DNA of 57,729 nucleotides, taken from Methanococcoides sp. Lineage in GTDB: Archaea; Halobacteriota; Methanosarcinia; Methanosarcinales; Methanosarcinaceae. Below, in pieces: positions 17,102 to 26,106 of the stretch. Under the pieces are notes generated by a model that saw only the letters and a list, made by a program, of their open reading frames with translations, was not told where the DNA came from and did not search any database. How positions within the stretch are numbered: position 1 is the stretch's first letter; each line of letters opens with the position of its first letter. The stretch covers positions 1 to 57,729 of the forward strand of contig JAIORD010000026.1 in NCBI GenBank assembly GCA_021108275.1, written 5' to 3'. The position numbers and the translations under genes were made by a program.

Positions 17102-19156
17102 ATGTCCAAATTCCCATCAGAGAAACCAGTTCTTGTCACATGCGGACTGCCTTATGCCAATGGAAAAGCGCATGTAGGTCATTTGCGCACATATGTTCCC
17201 GCAGACATATTCACAAGGTCCTTAAAAAAGACAGGACAGGAAGTCACATTCGTTTGTGGTTCCGATACACACGGAACTCCCATAGTGTTCAATGCAGAGG
17301 AACTTAAAACGACGCCTACCGAGATCATAAAGGTATATCACAAACACTTCGATGAGACCTTCAAGAAAATGGGGGTCATGTTCGATGCATTCGGCACCAC
17401 AGATGATCCCACCAACCATAACCGTACAACCGAAATAGTGAGCAAACTCATAGAGAACGGTTATGTTTACCCAAAGACCATCGAGATAGCATACTGCCCT
17501 TCCTGCGACCGTTCCCTTCCGGACAGGTACGTAAAGGGAACATGCCCTCACTGCAAAAAAGAAGCAAGAGGAGACGAATGCGACCAGGGGTGTGGAAAAC
17601 ATCTTGAACCGGGAGAACTTGAACATCCCGCCTGTACCACATGCAACGGACCTGCTGAATATAAACAACAAGAGCATTTCTTCTTCAAGCTTTCACAGTT
17701 CAAGGATTTCCTTTTGGAACATCTTGAAGGGCTTGGCGGAACCCTCAATGCAAGAAATTATGCCCTCGGCTGGGTAAAGCAGGAACTTACAGACTGGTGC
17801 ATCACAAGGAGTCTCGACTGGGGCATCAAATTCCCGGGACATGATGACCTTGTGGTTTACGTATGGGTGGATGCACCTATCGGATACATCGCATTCACAG
17901 AAGAATGGGCAGAAGCAAATAATGAGAGCTGGGAGAAGTTCTGGAAAGATGATGGAAGTATCATCCACTTCATCGGCGGGGATATCATCTATCACCACTG
18001 CATCTTCTGGCCTGCAATGCTCAAAGGTGCCGGATATAATCAGCCGGATGCGGTCGTCGCTTCAGGAATGGTAAAGATCGAGGACAGGACATTCTCCAAG
18101 AGCCGCGGATATGTTGTCTGGGTGGACGAGGATTACCTTGACCACGGATTCCATCAGGACCTGCTACGTTACTATCTTGCAAGCTATACCTCACATACAA
18201 AGGAGCTCAATTTCTCATGGAAAGTGTTCCAGGACAAGGTCAACACCGAACTTGTAGGTGTTTTCGGGAATTTCCTGTACAGGACACTGCTTTTCACACA
18301 CAAGAACTTCGGAGAGATACCTGAAGGAGAAGTAAAACAGGAGATCCTTGACGAGATCAACACGACCATTGAGAATGCAAAGGATGCCATGGAGAACTAC
18401 GAGTTCAAGAAATATGCTGACACTGTAATGGCACTCGCTTCATACGGAAACACATATTTCCAATCTAATGAACCCTGGAAGCTCATAAAAGAGAGCAAGG
18501 AAGCATGCGGAGAAGTTGTCAAGAACTGTGCCCAGATCACAAAAGCGCTCTGTCTGCTCTTTGAGCCCATACTTCCTGAAAAGATGGAAGAGGCATGGAA
18601 ACAGATAGGCATGACAACAGACGTCCATGAAACAAATTATACCGAAGCCACTGAACTCGTAAAGAGTGGAACCACACTTGAAAAACCATCCATCCTCTTT
18701 GAGAAGATAGAAGATGAGAAGACCGAAGAGATGGAAGCCATATCTGCTGCAAGGGTAAAGGAAGCAATTGCAAAGGAAAGTGGCACAGAAGAAGTAGAAG
18801 AAGTTAAGAAAATAGAGGAGATGAAAGATTTGATCACATTCGACGATTTCTCAAAAATGGACATACGCATTGGAACCATAGTATCCGCTGAAGCTATCAA
18901 AAAATCAAAGAAATTACTAAAACTCCAGGTGGACCTTGGAGAAGAGGAAACTCGCCAGATAGTTGCAGGCTTAAAAGAATCACATGAGTCTGAACAGCTT
19001 ATAGGAAAACAGGTCGCAGTCCTCACAAATCTTGCACCTGCAAAACTTTGCGGTGTCGAGTCCAATGGAATGGTACTTGCGGGAGTGGATGCTGCGGATA
19101 ACGCAATCCTCCTGCAGCCGGAAAAGGAAACTAACCCGGGCACCTGCATACACTGA
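17102..19156 (+). CDS. metG: Methionyl-tRNA synthetase with C-terminal tRNA-binding domain
   Basis: 684 residues. HIGH-type motif ([13 protein letters not shown]), zinc knuckles (CPSCDRSLP and [17 protein letters not shown]), a KMSKS variant (TFSKSRG) and an anticodon-binding helical domain are present. After a charged linker at about 540-570 comes an EMAPII-like tRNA-binding domain ([18 protein letters not shown] to the end), often a separate protein in other archaea. It charges tRNA-Met for initiation and elongation. GGAG is nine bases before the ATG. Confidence 0.97.
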   Translation: MSKFPSEKPVLVTCGLPYANGKAHVGHLRTYVPADIFTRSLKKTGQEVTFVCGSDTHGTPIVFNAEELKTTPTEIIKVYHKHFDETFKKMGVMFDAFGTTDDPTNHNRTTEIVSKLIENGYVYPKTIEIAYCPSCDRSLPDRYVKGTCPHCKKEARGDECDQGCGKHLEPGELEHPACTTCNGPAEYKQQEHFFFKLSQFKDFLLEHLEGLGGTLNARNYALGWVKQELTDWCITRSLDWGIKFPGHDDLVVYVWVDAPIGYIAFTEEWAEANNESWEKFWKDDGSIIHFIGGDIIYHHCIFWPAMLKGAGYNQPDAVVASGMVKIEDRTFSKSRGYVVWVDEDYLDHGFHQDLLRYYLASYTSHTKELNFSWKVFQDKVNTELVGVFGNFLYRTLLFTHKNFGEIPEGEVKQEILDEINTTIENAKDAMENYEFKKYADTVMALASYGNTYFQSNEPWKLIKESKEACGEVVKNCAQITKALCLLFEPILPEKMEEAWKQIGMTTDVHETNYTEATELVKSGTTLEKPSILFEKIEDEKTEEMEAISAARVKEAIAKESGTEEVEEVKKIEEMKDLITFDDFSKMDIRIGTIVSAEAIKKSKKLLKLQVDLGEEETRQIVAGLKESHESEQLIGKQVAVLTNLAPAKLCGVESNGMVLAGVDAADNAILLQPEKETNPGTCIH

Positions 19157-19163
19157 GAAAATG

Positions 19164-19179
19164 AGGGGGACTTCCCCCT
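19164..19179 (+). terminator. GC-rich hairpin after metG
   Basis: AGGGGG-ACTT-CCCCCT, 6-bp stem eight bases past the metG stop, between converging genes; no long T run follows. Confidence 0.5.
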
Positions 19180-19196
19180 TAACGAATAATAATTAA

Positions 19197-19712
19197 TTAG
19201 TCCATCAGCATCTCAAGATAAGAAGTCCTGATGGAATCCTCTTTTTTTGACCCGATCATCTCAAGGAAGGCGAAGAGCTTTTCCCTGTGAGCCTCGATGT
19301 CTGAATCCGCAACAAGTTCAACTTCCACGAACTCTCCGAGACCTTCGACATTATCAAAACAGATAGTTATGTCGTCGTATTTGTAGATATCACGCGTCTT
19401 CTTCACGACACCTGACTCAAAAAAACCAAGTGCATTGAGGATACCCCGGGCGGCCACTCCATCCACAGGGGTCTCAAATTCCTCCCGCGTCTTGGAAATC
19501 TCGTCCAGTTTCTTACCCTTATAGGTCATGCGTGTGCCACCATCGACACTACGCAGCCTCAATGCTTCGTCCGTTTTGGCAAAATCACGATGAGGTGAAT
19601 TGTAGTACACATCAACGTGATCTTCCGTACGAACTTTTTGCGCACCGAGCTTTACGGCCCTGTCCTTTAAAGGGGCATGTTCGGCGCGCACTTTTATTTC
19701 AATTTCGATCAT
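19197..19712 (-). CDS. CYTH-domain protein (class IV adenylate cyclase/triphosphatase family)
   Basis: 171 residues. The N-terminal ExExK motif (IEIEIKVRA) and the following Arg/Lys/Glu strands (EALRLRSV, RMTYKGKK, VEVELVAD) form the triphosphate tunnel of CYTH enzymes. Such proteins hydrolyse or cyclise triphosphorylated substrates with divalent metal; the archaeal group is often labelled CyaB, but cAMP synthesis is not established. Its start lies inside the last codons of the DUF35 gene (14-base overlap), so it is the last gene of the thiolase/HMG-CoA synthase operon. Confidence 0.88.
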   Translation of the reverse strand: MIEIEIKVRAEHAPLKDRAVKLGAQKVRTEDHVDVYYNSPHRDFAKTDEALRLRSVDGGTRMTYKGKKLDEISKTREEFETPVDGVAARGILNALGFFESGVVKKTRDIYKYDDITICFDNVEGLGEFVEVELVADSDIEAHREKLFAFLEMIGSKKEDSIRTSYLEMLMD

Positions 19713-20100
19713 TATCCGGGACGTACTTCGTTCCGTAATAGATCATACCCTTGTCACCGCTCTCGCCGAGCTTTCTGAACACAGGCTTGACCCTCATACC
19801 AATGGAAACTTCCTTAGGATCACAAACCACCTGACTGGTGAACCTTGGACCTTCATCCAGTTCGATAATTGCAAGCGCATATGGTGCCTGCATTTCAAAT
19901 CCTTCTGCTGCGGTGTGGATTATAGTATAGGTCACTACATTGCCCGGACCAGCGAACTTGTAAGCCTCGATATCACCATCACGCCTGCATTTCGGACAAA
20001 CGTTTCGTGGTGGATAGTAGTGTGTATCACAGGTCTTGCAGTGAGTTCCCACAATATTGTACCTGTTGATCTGCTTTCTCCAGAATCTTGCTACAGACAT
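19699..20100 (-). CDS. DUF35 zinc-ribbon/OB-fold protein of the thiolase-HMGCS complex
   Basis: 133 residues. N-terminal helix (MSVARFWRKQINRYNIVG), rubredoxin-like zinc ribbon with CKTC and CPKC, then an OB fold (GNVVTYTIIHTAAEG). In methanogens this protein bridges acetoacetyl-CoA thiolase and HMG-CoA synthase and lets the intermediate pass directly between them. Gene order HMGCS-thiolase-DUF35 with tiny gaps (6 bases to the thiolase) fits that complex. The four zinc cysteines look intact. Confidence 0.92.
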   Translation of the reverse strand: MSVARFWRKQINRYNIVGTHCKTCDTHYYPPRNVCPKCRRDGDIEAYKFAGPGNVVTYTIIHTAAEGFEMQAPYALAIIELDEGPRFTSQVVCDPKEVSIGMRVKPVFRKLGESGDKGMIYYGTKYVPDNDRN

Positions 20101-20106
20101 TCTTAA

Positions 20107-21279
20107 TCACCTCTTCCTCGATAAGATGTTTACAACTGCTGTCGCGCCGGATCCTCCGACATTATGGGTCATTCCGACCTCTGCGCCATCGACCTGACGA
20201 GGACCTGAATCTCCACGAAGTTGCTGTGTGACCTCTACGAGCTGTTTGATACCAGTAGCACCGACCGGATGACCACATGATTTCAGGCCACCGGAAGTGT
20301 TCACAGGGATCTTTCCGCCAATAGCAGTCTCACCATCTTCGGTCATCTTACCGCCCAGACCTTTCTTCACAAAGCCAAGGTCTTCGATAGCACATATCTC
20401 TGCAATCGTGAAACAGTCGTGAACCTCCACAAGATCGATGTCTGCAGGGGTCATCTTCGCCATCTCATAAGCACGCTTTCCTGCAGATACGGATGCATCC
20501 AGTGTTGTGATGTCACGGCGGTCATGCAAAGCAATTGTATCGCTTGCCTGTGCTGTCGCCTTCACATAGATAGGAGTGTCAGTGTACTCGTGTGCAATAT
20601 CCGCAGGAGCAAGTACCAATGCTGATGCACCGTCTGTAATAGGTGAACAATCGAATATGTGCAATGGGTCAGCCACCATGATGGAATTAAGGACATTGTC
20701 TATGGTGATACGATTCTTGTACTGTGCGATCGGGTTCATTGATCCATTCTGGTGGTTCTTCACAGCAACTGCCGCAAGCTGTTCGCTTGTGGTCCCATAC
20801 TGATGCATGTGCATCTTTGCTATCATTGCATAAAGACCCGGGAATGTCGCACCCATGATGCCTTCCCATTCACGGTCTGCTGCTGCTGCCAGTGCTGCTG
20901 AAGCTGCCGTTGATGAAACATCGGTCATCTTCTCCACACCTGCTGCCATCACAAGGTCCTCGTGACCAGAAGCTACTGCCATTACAGCCTGCCTGAACGC
21001 AAGACCGCCTGAAGCACATGCTGCCTCGACACGTGTGGATGGAATGTGAAGGTCCAGGGAAAGACCGGAATAATCAGCTATCAGGGCACCAATGTGCTCC
21101 TGTTCTACAAACTGTCCTCCGCTCATGTTACCAACGTACATGCCGTCCAGTTTTTCACCGGATATGCCGGAATCCTCAATAGCTCCGACACCTGCTTCGA
21201 CAACGATGTCCCTGAAGGATCTATCCCACATCTCACCGAAATTTGTGTTCTTAACACCAATAATTGCTACGTCTCTCAT
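20107..21279 (-). CDS. Acetoacetyl-CoA thiolase (archaeal, SCP-x-like)
   Basis: 390 residues from ATG 21279, chosen because GAGGGTG stands just upstream; an ATG at 21297 would overlap the HMGCS gene further. The nucleophilic Cys is in [14 protein letters not shown], and the C-terminal catalytic His is in [11 protein letters not shown] with VHDCF before it. It condenses two acetyl-CoA to acetoacetyl-CoA, an unfavourable step pulled forward by coupling to HMG-CoA synthase. First step toward mevalonate for archaeal membrane lipids. Confidence 0.93.
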   Translation of the reverse strand: MRDVAIIGVKNTNFGEMWDRSFRDIVVEAGVGAIEDSGISGEKLDGMYVGNMSGGQFVEQEHIGALIADYSGLSLDLHIPSTRVEAACASGGLAFRQAVMAVASGHEDLVMAAGVEKMTDVSSTAASAALAAAADREWEGIMGATFPGLYAMIAKMHMHQYGTTSEQLAAVAVKNHQNGSMNPIAQYKNRITIDNVLNSIMVADPLHIFDCSPITDGASALVLAPADIAHEYTDTPIYVKATAQASDTIALHDRRDITTLDASVSAGKRAYEMAKMTPADIDLVEVHDCFTIAEICAIEDLGFVKKGLGGKMTEDGETAIGGKIPVNTSGGLKSCGHPVGATGIKQLVEVTQQLRGDSGPRQVDGAEVGMTHNVGGSGATAVVNILSRKR

Positions 21280-21289
21280 ATCAACACCC

Positions 21290-22339
21290 TCATGCAAGCC
21301 TTATCTTACCTTTGTGTTTGGCATACATTGCATAATCCATGTACACCGGATCTTTCAAAAGTTCTTGAACCTTTGGCGCAGCATCACGGACCTCATCGAT
21401 CTTGTCGGTCACTCTGAAACTGAACGCATCTCCGCCTGCACCGGAACCGAATGCCGTTGCAAATATCCTGTCACCCGGTTTTGCCTGGTCGAGTGTTGCG
21501 GCAATACCCATCATACATGAACCGGAATATGTGTTCCCAAGCCATGGAACTACCAGACCGGGCTTGATCTGTTCTTTAGTGAATCCCAGCATCTTTGCCA
21601 CCCTTGAAGGGAATTTCCCATTTGGCTGGTGGAAAACAGCATAGTCATAATCAGAAGGTTTTGTACCCATCTTTTCCATCAGACCGTTTGCAGCTCCGGT
21701 CACATGCTTGAAATAACCAGGCTCACCTGTGAACCTGCCGCCGTGTTCCGGATATGGCATACCTTCACGTCTCCAGAAATCAGGAGTGTCGGTGGTAAAG
21801 GAGAATGTGTCTTCGATAACTGCGATCATCTCAGATTCCTTGTTACCGATAATAAAGGATACACCACCTGCTGCTGCAGTATATTCCAGTGCATCTCCCG
21901 GAGCGCCCTGAGATACATCGGCACCTATGGCCATCCCAAGGTCAACCATTCCGCTACCGACCAGTCCCATACATGCCTGCATAGCTGCAGTGCCTGCCTT
22001 ACATGCGAACTCGAAATCCGCAGCGGTCAGCGCAGGAGTTGCTTCAATAGCTTCGGCAACGATCGTACTGGTAGGTTTTACAGCATAAGGGTGACTTTCA
22101 GAACCCGTATAAACGGCCCCTATACGCTTAGCATCTATATTGTGACGTGAAACCGCAGATCTTGCAGCTTCCACTGCAATGGTCGCAGTATCCTCATCAA
22201 GGTCAGGAACTGATTTTTCATATACCATCAGACCTGCACTGAGAATATCCGCATCATCTCCCCATACGCGGGCAATATCTTCTACTTTTATCCTGAATTT
22301 GGGGATATAAGCACCGTAAGAAACAATTCCTACACTCAT
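21290..22339 (-). CDS. mvaS: Hydroxymethylglutaryl-CoA synthase
   Basis: 349 residues. Active-site Glu ([14 protein letters not shown], about E81), Cys ([13 protein letters not shown]113) and His ([12 protein letters not shown]) are in place. It adds acetyl-CoA to acetoacetyl-CoA giving HMG-CoA, the precursor of mevalonate. It is the first enzyme gene of the minus-strand operon; the thiolase starts 10 bases after its stop, and the regulator gene lies 56 bases upstream. Confidence 0.95.
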   Translation of the reverse strand: MSVGIVSYGAYIPKFRIKVEDIARVWGDDADILSAGLMVYEKSVPDLDEDTATIAVEAARSAVSRHNIDAKRIGAVYTGSESHPYAVKPTSTIVAEAIEATPALTAADFEFACKAGTAAMQACMGLVGSGMVDLGMAIGADVSQGAPGDALEYTAAAGGVSFIIGNKESEMIAVIEDTFSFTTDTPDFWRREGMPYPEHGGRFTGEPGYFKHVTGAANGLMEKMGTKPSDYDYAVFHQPNGKFPSRVAKMLGFTKEQIKPGLVVPWLGNTYSGSCMMGIAATLDQAKPGDRIFATAFGSGAGGDAFSFRVTDKIDEVRDAAPKVQELLKDPVYMDYAMYAKHKGKIRLA

Positions 22340-22395
22340 TAATCATTCACCTGTTTATATGTTCAAGTTTTTCAAAATCGATCACAAAGCGATCA

Positions 22396-23136
22396 TTATT
22401 CTATCACATGATACTGGCTGTACTTTTTCAGCACTTCGACCAGTTCATCAATGTCCATCGTTGTTGCGAGAAGTGGTATCCTGTCAATCTCTGCCATCTT
22501 CTTTGCCATCGGATCGACCTGGTTGCCACGAATCCCATGGATGACAACCGCTCCCGGTTTCAGATTGGTCACGCGAATAGCCACCATTGGTGATTTTCCT
22601 GTGGATACCTTGGTGAATATCAATGCACGTTCGGTACTCCACCCATAGAGTTTTTGGAACTCATGGGAAGAAAGCTCAAGAATGGCCTTCTTACTATCCA
22701 CAACCGTAAAACCGTAAAGGGGTTTTTCCACACCTTTGTTCACAACATCCGCTTCGATCAGGGTAGCAAGTTTGGCGAGCTGTATAGGATATGTATATTC
22801 ATAGGTCGCATACACCGCCTTAGCTCCCGGATCGGCATAAAGCATACCTTCATAGCTGTGTATTTTCTGTCCGCCCTTTGAAGTATCGATCTCCAAAAGA
22901 GCAGCGACTATCTTGCTGACAATGAGAGTTCCTGGAGACTTTCGCCTTCCACTTTCATAATCACTGATCACAGAAGGAGATACTTTTAGATAGCCAGAAA
23001 GATCAGTCTGGGCAATTTCGAAGTTAAGTCTCCATTTTTTCAGCGCCTCTCCGGGTTTCTCGGATAAGGTGATCTCGCCTGCCATTTTTTCAGCGAGACG
23101 CTGACGAATATTTTCATTGGCCATATCTTTGGTCAT
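22396..23136 (-). CDS. HTH transcriptional regulator adjoining the mevalonate genes (COG1395 type)
   Basis: 246 residues. A Cro/C1-type helix-turn-helix (LNFEIAQTDLSGYLKVSPSVISDYESGRR) at about 37-65 is followed by a C-terminal domain of unknown ligand. This regulator type is commonly found beside archaeal HMG-CoA synthase, so control of isoprenoid precursor supply is a reasonable inference. Its own promoter carries three adjoining palindromes (23163-23202), which suggests autoregulation. Start is ATG 23136 or 23124; neither has a good ribosome binding site. Confidence 0.85.
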   Translation of the reverse strand: MTKDMANENIRQRLAEKMAGEITLSEKPGEALKKWRLNFEIAQTDLSGYLKVSPSVISDYESGRRKSPGTLIVSKIVAALLEIDTSKGGQKIHSYEGMLYADPGAKAVYATYEYTYPIQLAKLATLIEADVVNKGVEKPLYGFTVVDSKKAILELSSHEFQKLYGWSTERALIFTKVSTGKSPMVAIRVTNLKPGAVVIHGIRGNQVDPMAKKMAEIDRIPLLATTMDIDELVEVLKKYSQYHVIE

Positions 23137-23162
23137 GCTTCAATAAACTGTATGAGTGTCAC

Positions 23163-23202
23163 ACATATATATGTACCGAACGTTCGTTCGACAATTGTCG
23201 AA
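23163..23202. promoter_or_regulatory. Palindrome cluster in the regulator/Cas4-like divergent promoter
   Basis: Three adjoining perfect palindromes: ACATATATATGT (23163-23174), CGAACGTTCG (23177-23186) and TTCGACAATTGTCGAA (23187-23202). The first overlaps the probable TATA region of the minus-strand regulator; the other two share the half-site TTCG(A/T) and look like operator sites. A plus-strand TATA (TTTATAAAATG, near 23229) for the Cas4-like gene lies just to the right. Confidence 0.6.
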
Positions 23203-23258
23203 TAAAACCAATTATATGGTTCAAGTATTTATAAAATGCCGATAATCTGTTATAAACC

Positions 23259-24077
23259 ATGTCCCTGGCAGATCTGAAATTGCATGCTAATGTATCAGAA
23301 CTCCTTCTGTACTTAAAATGCCCCAGACAAGTATATTATACATACCGAGAGCAAGAGCTTCTGCCAACCATCAGTTCAGGATATATTGAACATATGATGA
23401 TAAAGGAGCTAGCCATGGGTTATGCAGACATTATCAAAAAAGTAAAGCCCACAAAAGAAAGCATTTTGGAAGAACTTAGTGCGGAATTCGAACGTGTAAA
23501 GAGCGAACTTGACATAATCTACTCCACTGAGCTAAAAAATGTCCCTTTTGATGTGATAGAGACTGCCGAAAAGAACGTCTTTGAACTGCTTGATAATATT
23601 GCAACAAACCTTTCCGACGCGATCTTCAAGAGAAGCGAAATTGACGTCATACAAAGTATAATGCCCCATAGAACAGAACCTGTACTTCATTCAGACAGAT
23701 TGAAACTGACAGGCATCCCTTCTGCCATAGTGCAATATGGAGAAAAAATGGCACCCCTTTCCATAAGAACCGGAAGATGCCCGGAAAACGGAGTTTGGGG
23801 GAACGATAGGATACATATGGCAGCTCTTTCAATGCTGGTAGAGGAGAACAGCGGGGAAACTGTAGAGCTAGGTTTTGTGGAATATGCAAAGGAAGGAAAG
23901 ATACGAAAAGTGAAGGTCAGACCAGAGGACAGAAGACAGGTGCTTAAGATACGCAACCGCGTTGACAGAATAAAGGACGGAAACCTGCCTGAACGTAAAG
24001 AAGGAAAGATCTGTGAACATTGTAATTTCACACATTTCTGTACAAACAAGTCCACCCTTGCCTCTAAATTCTTCTAA
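23259..24077 (+). CDS. Cas4/RecB-like FeS protein, nuclease motifs degenerate
   Basis: 272 residues. Cas4-type FeS cysteines are kept: one at about 21 (LLYLKCPRQVYYTY) and three near the end (ICEHCNFTHFC). The central PD-(D/E)xK site is altered: LTGIPSAIV stands where an active-site Asp is expected and APLSIRTGR where ExK is expected. So this is probably a FeS-binding, DNA-interacting but nuclease-inactive relative. No cas genes or CRISPR repeats are nearby. It starts almost at the predicted transcript start and is followed after 52 bases by the PAPS-reductase-like gene. Confidence 0.75.
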   Translation: MSLADLKLHANVSELLLYLKCPRQVYYTYREQELLPTISSGYIEHMMIKELAMGYADIIKKVKPTKESILEELSAEFERVKSELDIIYSTELKNVPFDVIETAEKNVFELLDNIATNLSDAIFKRSEIDVIQSIMPHRTEPVLHSDRLKLTGIPSAIVQYGEKMAPLSIRTGRCPENGVWGNDRIHMAALSMLVEENSGETVELGFVEYAKEGKIRKVKVRPEDRRQVLKIRNRVDRIKDGNLPERKEGKICEHCNFTHFCTNKSTLASKFF

Positions 24078-24129
24078 GAAATCCGAACACCCAACACCTA
24101 TTTATGTATTCTTCCAGTGTCCATCTACA

Positions 24130-26031
24130 ATGTCAAAACCTGTATATCTGGGAAAACTGCTTCTGCACTGGTGTAAAGACTGTAATGTACCCGTACTCGG
24201 GAAAAAATGCAGCTGCGGCAAGACAACTACGAAAGTAGGTGTTACCCCGCCTGGCGACATCAGACCAGCATTCCAGTATGATATAGACAATATAAATGCG
24301 GTCTCACTGGAACAGTTCAATGCAACCCTGATACCTGAAGGACACTTAGCGGTGCTCAATAAAGCACCCTACGATGACAGGATGGAAGAAGTTATCGTTG
24401 ATGGTGAAGTCCTTGCAAGTTTCCGTTTTGAGATGGATAGTCTGAAGTGGGTACTCCTGCCTAGACTGGCCGGTGCAAGACGCCTTTTTGAAGGCAAGGA
24501 CCTGAAAGAGATGAAAGGCTGGGTGGTGCTTGATAGCGGTGCGGTCAGTTTTATCTTGAAAGGAGCAAGCGTACTGGCTCCGGGGATAGTAGATGCCGAC
24601 CCACAGATACAGGTGTCTGACGAGACTGTTGTGCTTACACCTGAAGGTGAGATAGTTGCGGTCGGAAGGGCACGCATGAGTGGTGCGGACATGGTCGAAC
24701 ACAAAAAGGGTGTTGGTGTCAAGAACAGATGGAAAGGCAAACCTGAAAAGATAGATGTGCCTGAAGGCGGACAGACATGGGATGATGCGGTCAAAGCGAA
24801 TTCCGAGATACTTGCGCTCTTTGAGGATAAAGCACACCAGTTCATCAAACACACTAATGAAACTGTGAACCGACCGGTCAGCGTGTCATATTCTGGAGGT
24901 AAGGACAGTCTTGCAGTATTACAACTTGTAAGTGAATGCCTTGATGATTACGAACTCCTTTTCGCAGACACCGGACTTGAATTCCCTGAGACCATAGAGA
25001 ATGTGAAGGACATAGTGGAACATTATCAACGCCCTCTTAGGACAAAGGATGCAGGAGAAGCTTTCTGGGAATCTGTCGGGGACTTCGGACCTCCGTCAGT
25101 GGAAGCACGCTGGTGTTGCAAGGTCTGTAAACTTGGACCTATCTCACAGATAATCAATGACAATTATGAGAACGGATGTCTCACTTTTATCGGGCAGAGA
25201 AAGTACGAGTCCGCTGCAAGGGCGAACAGTGAACGTGTCTGGAAGAACCCGTGGGTAGGCAACCAGATCGGAGCGTCACCCATACAGGACTGGACAGCAA
25301 TGCACGTCTGGCTCTATATTTTCAAGACCGGTGTACCCTATAATATAATGTACGAGAGGGGATTCGATCGTATAGGATGCTGGTTATGCCCATCATCTTC
25401 ATTGTCAGACCTTTACAGGCTGAAAGAAACACATCCTGAACTAGAACAGCGTCTTACTGACCATCTACTTGAATATGCGGAGAAGATGGGACTCTCGAAA
25501 GAGTGGGTAGAGCACGGACTATGGAGATGGCAGACCCTGCCACCGGCTATTGCAAAAGTAGCAGAGGAAAAGGGAATCAATATCATACCAAAGAGTGATG
25601 TTAAAGGTGAGCTGAAATTCAGTGTAACCTCAGGATACAGACCATGCCGCGAAGGTGGAATGTCAGCTGAAGGCAGTTTTGGTATTGCACTGGACATGGA
25701 ACTTCTGGAAACCACCGGAATGCTCCGTTCAGCAGGTAAAGTTGCCTATATCGAAGGTGTTGCTTCTGTGCATCACGAAGATGACCGTGCACAGATATTC
25801 GCATCAGGGACAGTAACTGCAAGAGGCAATAACGAAACAAACGCAAGAGAGTTCATGACCCAGATCGAAAGAGCTGTAAGACGGTCTTTGAAATGTATGG
25901 GTTGTGGGGTCTGCGTAGGAAAGTGTCCTAAAGACTGTATCACTATAGAGGATGGAAAGGCGATCATAAGCAGTAAATGCACTCATTGTGGTGCTTGTGT
26001 TACAATTTGCCCGGTTGTGAAATTTGGGTGA
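24130..26031 (+). CDS. Zinc-ribbon/PUA/PAPS-reductase-like/ferredoxin fusion protein
   Basis: 633 residues from ATG 24130 (MSKPVYLGKLLLHWCKDC). In order: a zinc ribbon with CxxC and CSCG (about 14-32), a PUA-like domain (about 160-220), an ATP-pyrophosphatase PAPS-reductase domain with P-loop SYSGGKDSLAV and cysteine pairs WCCKVC and GCWLCPSS, an unidentified domain (about 490-590), and a two-cluster ferredoxin (CMGCGVCVGKCPKDC and CTHCGACVTICP). PUA suggests RNA binding, so tRNA or RNA sulfur chemistry is as likely as sulfate assimilation. Function not established. Confidence 0.82.
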   Translation: MSKPVYLGKLLLHWCKDCNVPVLGKKCSCGKTTTKVGVTPPGDIRPAFQYDIDNINAVSLEQFNATLIPEGHLAVLNKAPYDDRMEEVIVDGEVLASFRFEMDSLKWVLLPRLAGARRLFEGKDLKEMKGWVVLDSGAVSFILKGASVLAPGIVDADPQIQVSDETVVLTPEGEIVAVGRARMSGADMVEHKKGVGVKNRWKGKPEKIDVPEGGQTWDDAVKANSEILALFEDKAHQFIKHTNETVNRPVSVSYSGGKDSLAVLQLVSECLDDYELLFADTGLEFPETIENVKDIVEHYQRPLRTKDAGEAFWESVGDFGPPSVEARWCCKVCKLGPISQIINDNYENGCLTFIGQRKYESAARANSERVWKNPWVGNQIGASPIQDWTAMHVWLYIFKTGVPYNIMYERGFDRIGCWLCPSSSLSDLYRLKETHPELEQRLTDHLLEYAEKMGLSKEWVEHGLWRWQTLPPAIAKVAEEKGINIIPKSDVKGELKFSVTSGYRPCREGGMSAEGSFGIALDMELLETTGMLRSAGKVAYIEGVASVHHEDDRAQIFASGTVTARGNNETNAREFMTQIERAVRRSLKCMGCGVCVGKCPKDCITIEDGKAIISSKCTHCGACVTICPVVKFG

Positions 26032-26045
26032 ACTTTGGAATTGAC

Positions 26046-26058
26046 GGTCATAATGACC
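26046..26058. promoter_or_regulatory. Palindrome upstream of purH
   Basis: GGTCATAATGACC is a 13-base palindrome about 15 bases before a likely TATA box (ATTTATAC near 26069) of purH, a usual place for an archaeal activator or repressor site. No protein is assigned. Confidence 0.35.
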
Positions 26059-26106
26059 AACCAGAACATTTATACAACATATATAACAATCTAACTTGGT
26101 GATTTT

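Noticed and set aside
19197-19712. True adenylate cyclase
   Set aside because: The CYTH fold is shared by triphosphatases and thiamine-triphosphatases; nothing here proves cAMP synthesis.
23259-24077. CRISPR-Cas locus suggested by the Cas4-like protein
   Set aside because: No repeat array, Cas1, Cas2 or effector genes are present, and the active-site motifs are changed.
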